A DNA stretch of 64,000 nucleotides. Source: Engelhardtia mirabilis (GTDB taxonomy: Bacteria; Planctomycetota; UBA1135; GCA-002686595). The DNA lies in assembly GCF_007748095.1 (NCBI RefSeq), contig NZ_CP036287.1:6634001-6698000 (forward strand), written 5' to 3'. Position 1 is the stretch's first letter. Each line of letters begins with the position of its first letter. Positions 7,400 to 16,695 of the stretch are shown here, one piece after another. The translations under genes and the position numbers were made by a program. The notes beneath the pieces were generated by a model that did not search any database, was not told the origin of the DNA, and worked only from the letters and a program-made list of their open reading frames with translations.

Positions 7400-10305
7400 A
7401 GTTCGAAGGCCCTCTTGCGGTAACGGAGGCGCACGACCTCGGCGAAGGTGTTCAGCACGAAGGTCATCACGAAGAGCGTGAAGGCCGCCAGGAACAGCAC
7501 CCGGTAGTGGGTCGTGTCACGGGCGGCTTCGGGCAGCTCGACGGCGATGTTGGCGGAGAGCGTCCGGAAGCCGTTGAAGATGTTCCAGTCCATGACCGCC
7601 GTGTTGCCCGCGGCCATGAGCACGATCATGGTCTCGCCCACCGCGCGTCCCAGACCGATCATGACCGCCGAGAAGAGGCCCGACATGGCCGTGGGGACGA
7701 TCACGCGCACGGCAGTCTGCCACTGGGTCGCTCCCGCGCCCAGGGAGGCCAGGCGCAGGTGCGAGGGCACGCTCGAGAGGGCGTCCTCCGCCAGGGTGTA
7801 GATGATCGGGATGACCGCGAAGCCCATCACGAAGCCAACCACCAGGGCGTTGCGCTGGACATAGGTGTCCACGTAACCGCCGCGGGGGTCGAAACCGGCC
7901 CCACTCACCGCGAAGGACAGGCCGAAGGTCAGAAGCAGCGTCACCACCGCCGCGGCGAGGAACTTGCCCAGCTCCGCACGGGTGACGGCGCCGTGACCCC
8001 AGTCCCGACTGCGACCGCGCAACCAGGGGTTGACCCAGCGGCCCATGGAGAAGGCCACGATCAGAGCCGAGACGGGCAGGAACAGCAGCAGCCAGCCACC
8101 CATGCCGCTCTCGCCGACCTGGCCGTCGAGCCACAGCTGCATGTCGCCTGCGAAGAAGATCCCCTCGAGCGCCGGACCGATCACGCCGGCGGCCCACACG
8201 GCCACGGGGATCGCGACGAAGATGGCCGTGAAGCGCTGCCAACCGCTCCACAGGATCGCGCGGCGACGGGGCAGGAGCTGCCAGATGTTCGCGCCCAGAA
8301 CGAGCGCGAAGGGTAGGGCGAAGAAGAAGCCCAGCACGCCGGGCAGCACCTCTTGCACGTAGGGCGCGATCACCAGAGCGGCCAGGAAGCCGAGCACGAC
8401 GCTGGGCAGGCTGGCCATCAGCTCGATGATCGACTTGAGCGTGGCGCGCAGGCGCGGCTTGAGGAACTCGCTCGAATAGAGGGCGGCGAGCAGCGCCAGG
8501 GGCGCGCCGAAGATCATCGAGTAGATCGTCGCCTTGATCGTGCCGAAGATCAGCGGCATCAGGCCCAGCTTGGGCTCGAAGGCGTCGGTGCCACCGGTGG
8601 ACTGCCAGGTGTGCTCGGGACCCGGGGCGCTTTCGTACCAGATCGGGGCGAAGAGCGTGGCCAGGCTGACTGCGGGGTGGCCGGGGTCGATGTCGACCCG
8701 GAAGGTCCGCGAGTCGGCGACGCCGAACAGCACGCTCTCCTTGGGGCTGATCGTGAGCACCGTGACGGGCCCGTTGGAGACCTTGACCGACCCGAGCAGG
8801 CGACCGCTTGTGACCTGGATCAGGCCCACCTGTCCGGTCTGGGTCCCCACAGCAGTCAGGCGCGACTTGGGTGAAGAGACGATCACGCTGGGCGCCGCGC
8901 CGCCCGGGCTGTCGAGCAGGTGGCCGCGCACGAAGGCCTGGCGGTCAGCGGCCATCAGGGCCTGGCGCGCGGCGCCGATGGGCGGGCTCAGCTCGCGCAG
9001 CAGGGCGAGCTCGTCCTCGGCCCAAGCCAACTCGTCCGCGTCCAGGTGCGCGCGGATCTCGGGCGGCAGCTCCTCCTCCTCGACGCCGCCGAAGGGCAGC
9101 TCGTGGGGCGGCACGCCGGCCCGCTCCAGGCGGTCGCGCAGCTCGTAGATCGCCGTTTGGTAGGCGCGCTGGGCCGCGGCCAGGTCACGCTTCTGGGCCT
9201 TGGCGTCGCCCCGCGCGGCGAACCAGGCGCCGACGCGGCCCAGGCTGTCGCCGACCATGAGCGTGTTCTTGCCGATCAGCGGTGCGCTGGCCGTGACCGT
9301 CGCGCCGGGCTTCTCCACCAGGTCCAGGCGCTCCTCGAGGGCCAGGCTGCCGTCGCGGTCCAGATAGTGCAGCGCCGTGCCGTCGGCCCACACCACGAGG
9401 ACGTGGTCGCCGAGGTCGGTCAGGAACAGGTCGACCGCGCGACCCTGGCCCTCGGGGACGATGCCCGGCGCGGTGCGTGCAGCGGTGACGATGGAGGTCT
9501 CGCCGGTGAGGAAGCTGGTCTTCTCCTCGAGCCCGCCGACGATCAGGTCGCCCGCGGCGGTGAGCGCGGCGAACTTGAACTCGAGCCGCCACTGGCCATC
9601 GTCGTAGGCGAGGTGACCGGAGGCGTCGATCTGGACGATCGGCGAGCCGCCGCTGACCTCCACCGGCGGGTCGAGCACGCGGACGTCGAGGACCTGGTAG
9701 CGGATCTTGACCGGGTCGAGTCGGTTCGCGACGCCGTCGCGGTAGGCGCGCAGCGAGCCCACGGGAAGGTCGCGCAGGTCGTCGGGCATGGGCTCGACGC
9801 CCTCACCCAGCTCGTCGGCGTCGATGTCCTCGCGATCCGTCTCAGTGAAGATCGTGGTGCGGAAGCCGATCAGGGCGAAGCGCGCGCGTCCGTCCGGGTA
9901 ACCGAGGGCGACCATCTCCGAGCCCGGAACGACCGCCACCGCCGTCGGCGCGGCCCCGTCCAACAAGAGCACATCGGCGGTGGCCAGCAGGCTCCCGTCG
10001 TCGGCGCGCTCGGAACGCAACTGTCCGTTCTCGCCCAGGCTCCAGCGGATCGCCTGGCTCTCGTCCAGGCCCATGGCGAGGGGGGCCTCGAAGGCCGCCG
10101 GGGCCGTCTCGCTCGCCGCCTCGATCTCGGCCGGCATCCACAGCGGGAAGACGACCCAGAGCAGGAAGAAGAAGATCAGCGAAACCGCCAGGATCGTTCC
10201 GATCCCCCCGATCGAGATCAGGAGCCGCGCGATGCGCTCGGCGACGATCACGCCACGGCGGGTCTGTCGGCGGGGGCCGCGACCGGTGAACGAGTCGGAC
10301 GACAT
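7396..10305 (-). CDS. pstC: Phosphate ABC transporter permease PstC, with WD40-like insert
   Basis: A 969-residue protein; classical PstC is about 320. An N-terminal membrane segment (about residues 28-55) is followed by about 500 soluble residues (60-560) with short beta-rich motifs resembling WD40/beta-propeller repeats (for example TAVGTQTGQVGLIQVTSG) and one helical hairpin at about 355-440. The permease core follows from about 590, with SSEFLKPRLRATLKSIIELM and the EAA loop LASLGAGATQWQTAVRVIVP. Extended PstC proteins with such inserts are known in some bacteria. The insert could sense or gate the transporter, but this is inference. It is encoded downstream of pstS after a strong hairpin. 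Confidence 0.93.
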   Translation of the reverse strand: MSSDSFTGRGPRRQTRRGVIVAERIARLLISIGGIGTILAVSLIFFFLLWVVFPLWMPAEIEAASETAPAAFEAPLAMGLDESQAIRWSLGENGQLRSERADDGSLLATADVLLLDGAAPTAVAVVPGSEMVALGYPDGRARFALIGFRTTIFTETDREDIDADELGEGVEPMPDDLRDLPVGSLRAYRDGVANRLDPVKIRYQVLDVRVLDPPVEVSGGSPIVQIDASGHLAYDDGQWRLEFKFAALTAAGDLIVGGLEEKTSFLTGETSIVTAARTAPGIVPEGQGRAVDLFLTDLGDHVLVVWADGTALHYLDRDGSLALEERLDLVEKPGATVTASAPLIGKNTLMVGDSLGRVGAWFAARGDAKAQKRDLAAAQRAYQTAIYELRDRLERAGVPPHELPFGGVEEEELPPEIRAHLDADELAWAEDELALLRELSPPIGAARQALMAADRQAFVRGHLLDSPGGAAPSVIVSSPKSRLTAVGTQTGQVGLIQVTSGRLLGSVKVSNGPVTVLTISPKESVLFGVADSRTFRVDIDPGHPAVSLATLFAPIWYESAPGPEHTWQSTGGTDAFEPKLGLMPLIFGTIKATIYSMIFGAPLALLAALYSSEFLKPRLRATLKSIIELMASLPSVVLGFLAALVIAPYVQEVLPGVLGFFFALPFALVLGANIWQLLPRRRAILWSGWQRFTAIFVAIPVAVWAAGVIGPALEGIFFAGDMQLWLDGQVGESGMGGWLLLFLPVSALIVAFSMGRWVNPWLRGRSRDWGHGAVTRAELGKFLAAAVVTLLLTFGLSFAVSGAGFDPRGGYVDTYVQRNALVVGFVMGFAVIPIIYTLAEDALSSVPSHLRLASLGAGATQWQTAVRVIVPTAMSGLFSAVMIGLGRAVGETMIVLMAAGNTAVMDWNIFNGFRTLSANIAVELPEAARDTTHYRVLFLAAFTLFVMTFVLNTFAEVVRLRYRKRAFEL

Positions 10306-10371
10306 GGTCTGGGGGGTGACCTCGGTGGATGGCAGAGGGGGGAGTCTGCGGTCGGCCGCTGGAACGCCTCA

Positions 10372-10400
10372 GGCGCCGACGTCCAGGGAACGTCGGCGCC
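10372..10400 (-). other. Intercistronic stem-loop between pstS and pstC
   Basis: A perfect 11-bp GC-rich stem (GGCGCCGACGT/ACGTCGGCGCC) with a 7-nt loop sits between the pstS stop and the pstC start. A weaker hairpin (GAGCCA/TGGCTC) is at 10417-10435. There is no T-run. Such structures after binding-protein genes often shield the upstream message or cut down read-through, giving more binding protein than permease. That role is inferred here. Confidence 0.6.
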
Positions 10401-10454
10401 CGAAGAATAACCGCGCGAGCCAGTCCGGGTGGCTCGCCCTGCGCGGCAGTGCCG

Positions 10455-11462
10455 TCAGCGAGGCGCGCTGGCCTCGGTTACTGCGGGCAGCTCCACGTTG
10501 ACCTTGGCCAGCTCGCGGCGGGCGATCGGCGCGGGGACCGGCAGGTAGCCGTCCTTGAGCACGATTTCCTGGCCCTGGCGGCTGAAGATGAACTTGGCGA
10601 ACTCGCGCCGCAGGGGGTCGAGCTGCGTGCCGGGCTCGTAGTTGATGTAGGTGTAGAGGAAGCGGGCCAGGGGGTAGCTGTCCGTGTTCTCCGGCGTGGC
10701 CGCGACGAAGGACGAGGCGGCGTCCTTGGCCAGGGGCACGGTGCGCACGTCGGCGGTCTTGTAGCCGATGCCGCTGTAACCGATCGCGTAGGGGTCGCCG
10801 GCTACGGCCGAGACCACCGACGAGCTGCCCGGCTGCTCCTTGACGCTGTCCTTGAAGTCACCCTTGAAGAGGGCGTGCTGCTTGAAGTAGCCGTAGGTAC
10901 CCGAGGCGGAGTTACGGCCGTAGAGCTCGATGCGCTTGTTGGACCACTCGCCGGTCAGGCCGAGCTGACCCCAAGTGGTGATGTCCTCGGCGTAGCCGCC
11001 GGTGCGGCGCTTGGAGAAGATCGCGTCGACCTGGGCCAGGGTCAGACCGCGGATCGGGTTGTCCTTGTGGACGTACACGGCGAGCATGTCGATCGAGGTC
11101 GCCAGCGCCGTGGCCTTGTACCCGAACTTCTTCTCGAACTCGTCCATCTCCGCATCCTTCATGGTGCGGCTCATGGGACCGAAGTTGGAGGTGCCCTCGG
11201 TCAGGGCCGGCGGGGCCGTGCCCGAGCCCTTGCCCTCGATCTCGACCTGGACGCTGGGGTAGTGGGCCAGGAAGCCCCCGGCCCAGAGCGCCATCAGGTT
11301 GTTCATGGTGTCCGAGCCGACGCTCTTGATCGCTCCGGAGACGCCCTCGACCGGACGGTAGTTCGGGAGGTTCTGGTCGACGCGCTGCTGGGCGTTCACG
11401 GTCGGCGCGGCGAGGGCGCCCGCGAGGAGCGCGAGGCCGAGGCTCTTGGTGAAAGTGCTCAT
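10455..11462 (-). CDS. pstS: Phosphate ABC transporter substrate-binding protein PstS
   Basis: A protein of about 335 residues with a signal peptide of about 25 residues ending in VNAQ. Phosphate-binding motifs are visible: VGSDTM near residue 50, EGKGSGTAPPAL near 75-90, the SxSGT-type segment GRNSASGTYGYF and the GYSGIGY segment. It captures phosphate in the periplasm for PstCAB. The ATG at 11462 is chosen; a GTG directly before it (11465) is an alternative, and a purine-rich GGAAGGAAAG lies upstream. It is divergently transcribed from the porin at 12048, with a 585-bp shared upstream region. Confidence 0.95.
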   Translation of the reverse strand: MSTFTKSLGLALLAGALAAPTVNAQQRVDQNLPNYRPVEGVSGAIKSVGSDTMNNLMALWAGGFLAHYPSVQVEIEGKGSGTAPPALTEGTSNFGPMSRTMKDAEMDEFEKKFGYKATALATSIDMLAVYVHKDNPIRGLTLAQVDAIFSKRRTGGYAEDITTWGQLGLTGEWSNKRIELYGRNSASGTYGYFKQHALFKGDFKDSVKEQPGSSSVVSAVAGDPYAIGYSGIGYKTADVRTVPLAKDAASSFVAATPENTDSYPLARFLYTYINYEPGTQLDPLRREFAKFIFSRQGQEIVLKDGYLPVPAPIARRELAKVNVELPAVTEASAPR

Positions 11463-12047
11463 CACTGGGGCTTTCCTTCCAGGGGTGGGTCCGGGCGGTT
11501 CGGCAGGGACCTCCTGCCTCGTGGCGAGGCCGGATCAGACTCGGGTGGGGTGAACTCGATATCAGCGCCACGCGAACGATTCGTTAAGAACCGTTTGGGC
11601 TTCAGCAGCGCCCACGGGAGGACGACGTCGCGCCCTCGGCCGCCCAATCGCCCCGAATTCGGTTCGAATCTCGACCTGCCCTGACGGGGGCCTGTCCCAG
11701 GGCTGGTGACGGCTCCGCCCGCCGCCGGATGCAGCCCATAAGGAGCGCCGATACAGCCCCTTTGATTCACCTTTAGAGCCTTCTTGGAGGTCACCAGAAA
11801 CTTCCGGCTGTCGGGGCGCAAGGCCTCTGCCACGGCCGCAAGGCACCGCGACCGCAAAGGTTACGGGCAAGGACCCCCCCTACCCCGCCGAAGTAACCAG
11901 CGGGGGACCCGCCGTGCGGGGAGGACCGGGGTCTGTCCCGGCACGTCGCCACTCGACTCTCGGGTGGCGGCAACCGCGCACGACGCAGGGCGGCATCGGC
12001 CGCTCGTGGTCTCTCATCTCACTGCATCTCAGGAGGGCAGAAACCCC
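11463..12047. promoter_or_regulatory. Shared upstream region of pstS and the phosphate porin
   Basis: This 585-bp gap between two divergent phosphate-related genes holds no convincing gene. It must contain both promoters. A candidate pair of 7-bp direct repeats with 11-bp spacing, CTTTGAT and CTTTAGA, lies at 11760-11777. PhoB-family operators have this periodicity, but the sequence does not match the enteric Pho box, so the assignment is tentative. The leader of the porin ends with a strong AGGAGG at 12031-12036. Confidence 0.5.
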
Positions 12048-13328
12048 ATGAACCGCTACACAGCTCTGGCCGGCCTCGGAATCGTGGCCGCCGCGAGCGC
12101 GGCCCACGCCGACCCCACTGGTGGGGCCGACGACACCGCACTCGCTGCGACCTCGGCCCAGCCCGCCATCACCATCCCTGTCGTCGCCGACGGCGACCGG
12201 GTCTTCTGGAAGAACGATCTGCGCTTCACCTCGGGTGACGGGCAGACCACCTACCGCATCGGCGGCCGTATTCACTACGACGGCAGCTGGATCGGCCAAG
12301 ACGACGCCATCCAGGCGGCCGGCTTCAACGAAGACGACTCGTGGCGCTTCCGGCGCGCGCGTCTCTACGTGAAGGGCCAGCTCTACGGCAACATCGGCTT
12401 CAACGCGCAGTACGACTTCGCAGGCACCGACGTCGCCGACTTCACGGACGTCTACATGACGATCGACAACTTCCTCGTTGGGGAGTTGCGGGTCGGTCAG
12501 ATGAAGGAGCCCTTCTCGCTCGAGTGGCAGACCTCGTCGAACGACATCACGTTCCTCGAGCGTTCGCTGGCCTACAACCTGTCGCCGATGCGTAGCGTCG
12601 GCTTCATGCTGTCGGACTGGAACGAGGAGAACGCCCTGGGTTGGGCGGCCGGTATCTTCGGATCGATGCCCGACACCAGCGTGGGCGACGCCAACGTCGG
12701 CCGTGACGGCTACGCCGGCACCGGTCGCGTGACCTGGGCTCCCACCTACGACCCCGACAACGACCAGATCGTCCACGTCGGCGCTTCGGTCTCGATCCGC
12801 GGTGCGGGTCAGGTCGACTTCGGTGGCATCAGCTACGAGATCTCCGGCTTCGGCGGCGGCGCCGGCGCGGCGATCCCGCTCGAGGATTCGACCCACCTCG
12901 GCGTCGAAGCCGCGGGCGTTTTCGGTCCCTTCTCGGTCCAGGCTGAGTTCAACTCGGCCACCCAGAACGGAACGGGTTCCGTCGACCCCGACGCCACGGG
13001 CTTCTACCTGCAGGGCAGCTACTTCCTGACGGGCGAGTCCCGCCCCTACACCCACGGACACTTCGGTCGCGTGACCCCTGAGTCCAACTGGCGCGGTTTC
13101 GGCGAAGACGGAACCGGCGCTTGGGAGTTGGCGGCCCGGTACTCGATGCTCGACGTCGACAACGTCGCTGAGGCCTCCGGCCTCAGCGCGGGCGTCAACT
13201 GGTACCTGAACCCGAACGCCCGCATCATGCTCAACTACGTGATGCAGTCGATCGACGACTCGAACGGCGGCGGCGGTCTCGACGCCGATGCCGACGCCAT
13301 CTCGGCACGCTTCCAGGTCACCTTCTGA
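12048..13328 (+). CDS. OprP/OprO-type phosphate-selective porin
   Basis: A 426-residue outer-membrane beta-barrel protein. The signal peptide is about residues 1-22 (ends SAAHA). The body shows alternating aromatic beta-strands typical of phosphate-selective porins, including YRIGGRIHYDGSW near residue 70, FRRARLYVKGQLYGNIGFNA near 100-120, and the family motif VGELRVGQMKEPFSLEWQTS near 145-165 with FLERSLAYNLSPMRSVG after it. It ends in the strand ARFQVTF with a terminal Phe, as expected for BAM recognition. AGGAGG 11 nt before the ATG fixes the start. It is divergent from pstS, so it likely belongs to the same phosphate-starvation regulon. Confidence 0.9.
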   Translation: MNRYTALAGLGIVAAASAAHADPTGGADDTALAATSAQPAITIPVVADGDRVFWKNDLRFTSGDGQTTYRIGGRIHYDGSWIGQDDAIQAAGFNEDDSWRFRRARLYVKGQLYGNIGFNAQYDFAGTDVADFTDVYMTIDNFLVGELRVGQMKEPFSLEWQTSSNDITFLERSLAYNLSPMRSVGFMLSDWNEENALGWAAGIFGSMPDTSVGDANVGRDGYAGTGRVTWAPTYDPDNDQIVHVGASVSIRGAGQVDFGGISYEISGFGGGAGAAIPLEDSTHLGVEAAGVFGPFSVQAEFNSATQNGTGSVDPDATGFYLQGSYFLTGESRPYTHGHFGRVTPESNWRGFGEDGTGAWELAARYSMLDVDNVAEASGLSAGVNWYLNPNARIMLNYVMQSIDDSNGGGGLDADADAISARFQVTF

Positions 13329-13385
13329 GCCAGTGACCGCCGCGGGCCAGAGGGGCGCGTCCCCTCGAACCCGCGGCTCCTTCAA

Positions 13386-13418
13386 CCGCCCCCCTCGGAC
13401 GCGTTCCGGGGGGGGCGG
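13386..13418. terminator. GC hairpin between porin and phoB-type regulator
   Basis: An inverted repeat of CCGCCCCCC with GGGGGGCGG around a 15-nt loop lies between two convergent genes (porin stop 13328, regulator stop 13519). There is no T-run on either side. A bidirectional terminator is plausible but not proven. Confidence 0.45.
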
Positions 13419-13518
13419 CTGGCGTTCGGGACGCCCCATTCGCGGCGCGGCCGGAGCCGGGTCGCATTGATTCGGGCGCGCCAGGCGAAGAACACGCCGG
13501 TTCGCGGACCCCGCGGGC

Positions 13519-14238
13519 TCAGTCGCGGCACTTGTAGCCGACGCCGCGCACGGTCTGCACGAGGTCGCCCTGGTCGCCGAGCTTCTTGCGGATCGCGCTC
13601 ACGTGCACGTCGACGTTGCGGTCGAGGATGTAGCTCTCGCCCGCGGTGATGTTGTCGACCAGCTCGTTGCGGGTGAAGACTCGACCCGGCTGGGAGACCA
13701 GCGCCCACAACAACCGGAACTCGGCGCGGGTGAAGTAGACCGGCTCGCCGTCGACCACGATCTCGTGGCGTTCGGAGTCGAGCACCACCGTGCCGACCTC
13801 CATGCGCGTGGGCTTGCCGCCTGCCTGACGGCGCTTGGCACGCCGTAGGACTGCCCGGACGCGGGCCACCAGCTCCTTGGGGCTGAAGGGCTTGGTGACG
13901 TAGTCGTCGGCGCCCAGCTCCAGGCCCAGGACCACGTCGCTCTCTTCGCCCTTGGCCGTGAGCATGATGACGGAGGTCTGCTGGGTCTCCGCCTGGCTCT
14001 TGAGCAGTCGGCAGACCTCGAGCCCGTCGATCCCGGGGAGCATCAGATCGAGCAGCACCACCGCCGGCTTGCGCAGGGTGGCCTCGCGCAGGCCCACCTC
14101 GCCGTCGCCGGCGGCGTGGACCCGATAGCCTTCGCGTTCGAGGCTGCGCTTGAGGAGCTCCCGAATGTCGGGCTCGTCCTCGATGATCAGGATGGTGTCC
14201 TTCGTCGCGACCCGCTCCATTTGCACGGCGGCCTGCAT
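13519..14238 (-). CDS. phoB: PhoB/OmpR-family response regulator
   Basis: A 239-residue two-domain regulator. The receiver domain is residues about 15-130, with acidic residues E20/D21, the phosphoacceptor D64 in LLDLMLPG and the conserved Lys in VTKPFSPKEL near 114. The winged-helix DNA-binding domain runs about 145-237, with the typical ILDRNVDVHVSAIRKKLG and VQTVRGVGYK segments. Next to the pst island it is most likely PhoB, activating phosphate genes. No PhoR-like histidine kinase is in the window, which is unusual because phoB and phoR are usually adjacent. Met7 (14220) is an alternative start. Confidence 0.88.
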   Translation of the reverse strand: MQAAVQMERVATKDTILIIEDEPDIRELLKRSLEREGYRVHAAGDGEVGLREATLRKPAVVLLDLMLPGIDGLEVCRLLKSQAETQQTSVIMLTAKGEESDVVLGLELGADDYVTKPFSPKELVARVRAVLRRAKRRQAGGKPTRMEVGTVVLDSERHEIVVDGEPVYFTRAEFRLLWALVSQPGRVFTRNELVDNITAGESYILDRNVDVHVSAIRKKLGDQGDLVQTVRGVGYKCRD

Positions 14239-14344
14239 GTCTTTACGTCGTCGAATCCCGGGCGCGGTTGCGGAATGCCTGCCGCGTGAGTCGGGGCCGG
14301 GACGGTAGGGGCGACCGACGAAGATTCGGTCAACGCACTGCGAA

Positions 14345-15496
14345 TCAGCCGTTCAGGGTCGCAGAAGGGGACTGACCGCTGTCGGCGCGGAAGCCGTAGA
14401 AGGCGGCCCGTTCGAGACTTGGGGCCGCCTCGGGTCGGATCTGGTAGGTGCGCACGGCCCACAGGTCCTTGAAGATGCGGTAGCGCAGGGCAGTCTGATC
14501 CAGGTAGTCGACGCCGCTCGACCCACCGGTGCCGGTGCGCCGACCGATCACGCGCTCGACCATGCGGGCGTGGCGCTGGCGGAAGATCAACAGGGCCTGC
14601 TCCATCTCGATCACGGCCTCGACCAGAGCGCCGGGCCAGGAGAGCAGGGGCAGGTCCTGGTAAGTGAGGATGAAGAGCGTCGCCGCGCGGCGACGGCGGG
14701 TGGCGGGGCCGTCCTCGCCCTGGGGGCTCAGGAAGTCGCGCAGGGCCCGCTTCTCGGCCGAATAGCGCTCGTCGAGGGTCGCGCGGTCGATTGCGCCCAT
14801 GGTGCGCTCGAGGGCGCTGGCGTGGGACCGGTCGATCTCACGGCCATGGGCGGCGCTGTAGGCCTCCACGAAGCAGTCGAGGACCTCGACGTCACCCTCG
14901 TCACCCAGGGCGACCCCGTCGATCGGGGTGCGCTCGAGCCAGGCGTGGAAGACCTCGAGGAAGGAGGGCCGGTCGGCGAGCTGGGCCTGCACCCGCTCGA
15001 ATGCGGTGGAGTTGCCGCCGGCGTGGTCCTTCAGGGCGGCCAGGTAGTCGCCCTCGGCCCCGAGCGGAATGCGGTCGGTCGCCTCGAGGCCCAACAGGAT
15101 CTCGATCTGGCGGAGTTGAGCGCTCTGGAAGCCGCTGGCGGGCATCAGCTTGTCCCGGAAGCTGAGGTAGCCGGCGGTGGGCAGGGTCTCGATCACCTCG
15201 AAGTGATCGACGCAGCGGCGCAGGATGGTCGTGATCCGCTGGCAGCCGTGGACCGCGCCGGCCAGGGCGGTCTCGGCCACGTGATCGGCCCGGAAGAGGT
15301 CGCGAACGACACCGAGCTCGCGCAGGACGAGCTTGAACCACAGCTCGTAAACCTGGTGCACGGAAATGAACAGGACCTCGTCGTTGGAGAGGCCGGTCTC
15401 GTCGGAGGCCAGGCCGCCCTGGAGGGCGAGGAGCTCTTCGACGCGGATGTAGTCCCAGTAGTTCGGGCGCCGGACGGGGGTGGCCGAGGGGGTCAT
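14345..15496 (-). CDS. kynA: Tryptophan 2,3-dioxygenase
   Basis: A 383-residue heme enzyme that opens the indole ring of L-tryptophan to N-formylkynurenine, the first step of the kynurenine route. Family motifs are clear: YWDYIRVEELLALQ at the N-terminus, SNDEVLFISVHQVYELWFK with the distal His, SGFQSAQLRQIE, and near the C-terminus HARMVERVIGRRTGTGGSSG with the proximal heme-ligand His and the substrate loop. The ATG at 15496 begins just before the conserved part; the open frame extends upstream without homology. No other kynurenine gene is adjacent. It is divergent from bioB with 134 bp between starts. Confidence 0.93.
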   Translation of the reverse strand: MTPSATPVRRPNYWDYIRVEELLALQGGLASDETGLSNDEVLFISVHQVYELWFKLVLRELGVVRDLFRADHVAETALAGAVHGCQRITTILRRCVDHFEVIETLPTAGYLSFRDKLMPASGFQSAQLRQIEILLGLEATDRIPLGAEGDYLAALKDHAGGNSTAFERVQAQLADRPSFLEVFHAWLERTPIDGVALGDEGDVEVLDCFVEAYSAAHGREIDRSHASALERTMGAIDRATLDERYSAEKRALRDFLSPQGEDGPATRRRRAATLFILTYQDLPLLSWPGALVEAVIEMEQALLIFRQRHARMVERVIGRRTGTGGSSGVDYLDQTALRYRIFKDLWAVRTYQIRPEAAPSLERAAFYGFRADSGQSPSATLNG

Positions 15497-15630
15497 AGGC
15501 AGGGGGGGGGCGCGCGGGGTGGGAAGGTTCCGAGAGCCGATCGGGGTTCGGTCCGGGCTCGACGGCGGGGGCGGGGTTCCTCCGGTCGTCGGCGCCGATA
15601 GCATAGGGGGCTCGCCGGAAGAGCCCCAAG

Positions 15631-16674
15631 ATGTCCCAGACCCTCAAGCCCACCGCCCTCGCCCCCTCCCTGGCCGAGGTCGAGGAACTCCTCGCGCGGC
15701 CCCTCCTGGACCTGGTCTTCGCCGCAGCGGGGGTCCATCGGGAGCACCACGACCCGCGCGCGATCCAGTGCTCGCAGCTCTTGAGCATCAAGACCGGCGG
15801 CTGCCCGGAGGACTGCGGCTACTGCTCCCAGAGCGCCCACTACGAGACGCCGGTCGAGCGCAGCCCCCTGGCCCAGGTGGACGAGGTGGTCAGCGCGGCC
15901 GAGCGGGCCCGCGAGGGCGGGGCCGACCGGTTCTGCATGGGCGCGGCCTGGCGATCGGTTCGTGACGGCGCCGAGTTCGACGCGGTGATCGAGATGGTGC
16001 GGCGGGTCAAGGGCCTCGGCCTGGAGACCTGCGTGACCCTCGGCATGCTCGACGCGGCCCAGGCCGGGCGACTCGCGGAGGCCGGTCTGGACTACTACAA
16101 CCACAACCTCGACACCGGGCGGAGCCACTACGACTCGGTCGTGAGCACCCGCACCTACGACGATCGGCTCGAGACCCTGGAGCGGGTGCGAGCGGCGGGG
16201 ATCCACGTGTGCTCGGGCGGCATCCTCGGTCTGGGCGAGTCGACGGTCGCGCGCGCGGAGCTTCTGTGCGAGCTCGCCGGGCTCGATCCCCAGCCGGAGA
16301 GCGTCCCCATCAACCAGCTCGTCCAGGTCGAGGGCACTCCCCTGGGTGAGGGTCAAGTGGTTGATTGGACCGATGTGGTGCGCGTGGTCGCGGCGGCGCG
16401 GGTGCTGATGCCCAAGACGGTGATCCGGCTCTCCGCGGGTCGCACTGAGATGGACGAGGCGACCCAGGCCATGTGCTTCCTGGCGGGCGCGAACTCGATC
16501 TTTGTGGGCGACGAGCTGCTCACGACCCCCAACCCCGGCGAGGCGAGCGACGCGCGCTTGTTCGACAAGCTGGGGCTCGCGCCCCTGCGCCGGGCGGGCG
16601 GGAGCTGCGGCACGCGGCCGAGTGCGGATCATTCGTCGAGCGCCGGCGCGAACGAAGGCGGCGGCTGCCGCTGA
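15631..16674 (+). CDS. bioB: Biotin synthase BioB
   Basis: A 347-residue radical SAM enzyme inserting sulfur into dethiobiotin. The 4Fe-4S/SAM motif CPEDCGYC has Cys at residues 58, 62 and 65. Other BioB signatures are KTGGCPEDC, YYNHNLDT, ICSGGI-type (VCSGGILGLGES) and the ANSIFVGDELLTTPNP loop, plus conserved Cys and Arg residues of the second cluster (RLSAGR). The C-terminal tail after residue about 320 is low in complexity. It is the first gene of a bioB-bioF-bioD-bioA operon; bioF starts 21 bp downstream. Confidence 0.96.
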   Translation: MSQTLKPTALAPSLAEVEELLARPLLDLVFAAAGVHREHHDPRAIQCSQLLSIKTGGCPEDCGYCSQSAHYETPVERSPLAQVDEVVSAAERAREGGADRFCMGAAWRSVRDGAEFDAVIEMVRRVKGLGLETCVTLGMLDAAQAGRLAEAGLDYYNHNLDTGRSHYDSVVSTRTYDDRLETLERVRAAGIHVCSGGILGLGESTVARAELLCELAGLDPQPESVPINQLVQVEGTPLGEGQVVDWTDVVRVVAAARVLMPKTVIRLSAGRTEMDEATQAMCFLAGANSIFVGDELLTTPNPGEASDARLFDKLGLAPLRRAGGSCGTRPSADHSSSAGANEGGGCR

Positions 16675-16695
16675 TTCGCGGCGAGTCGGTCCGAC

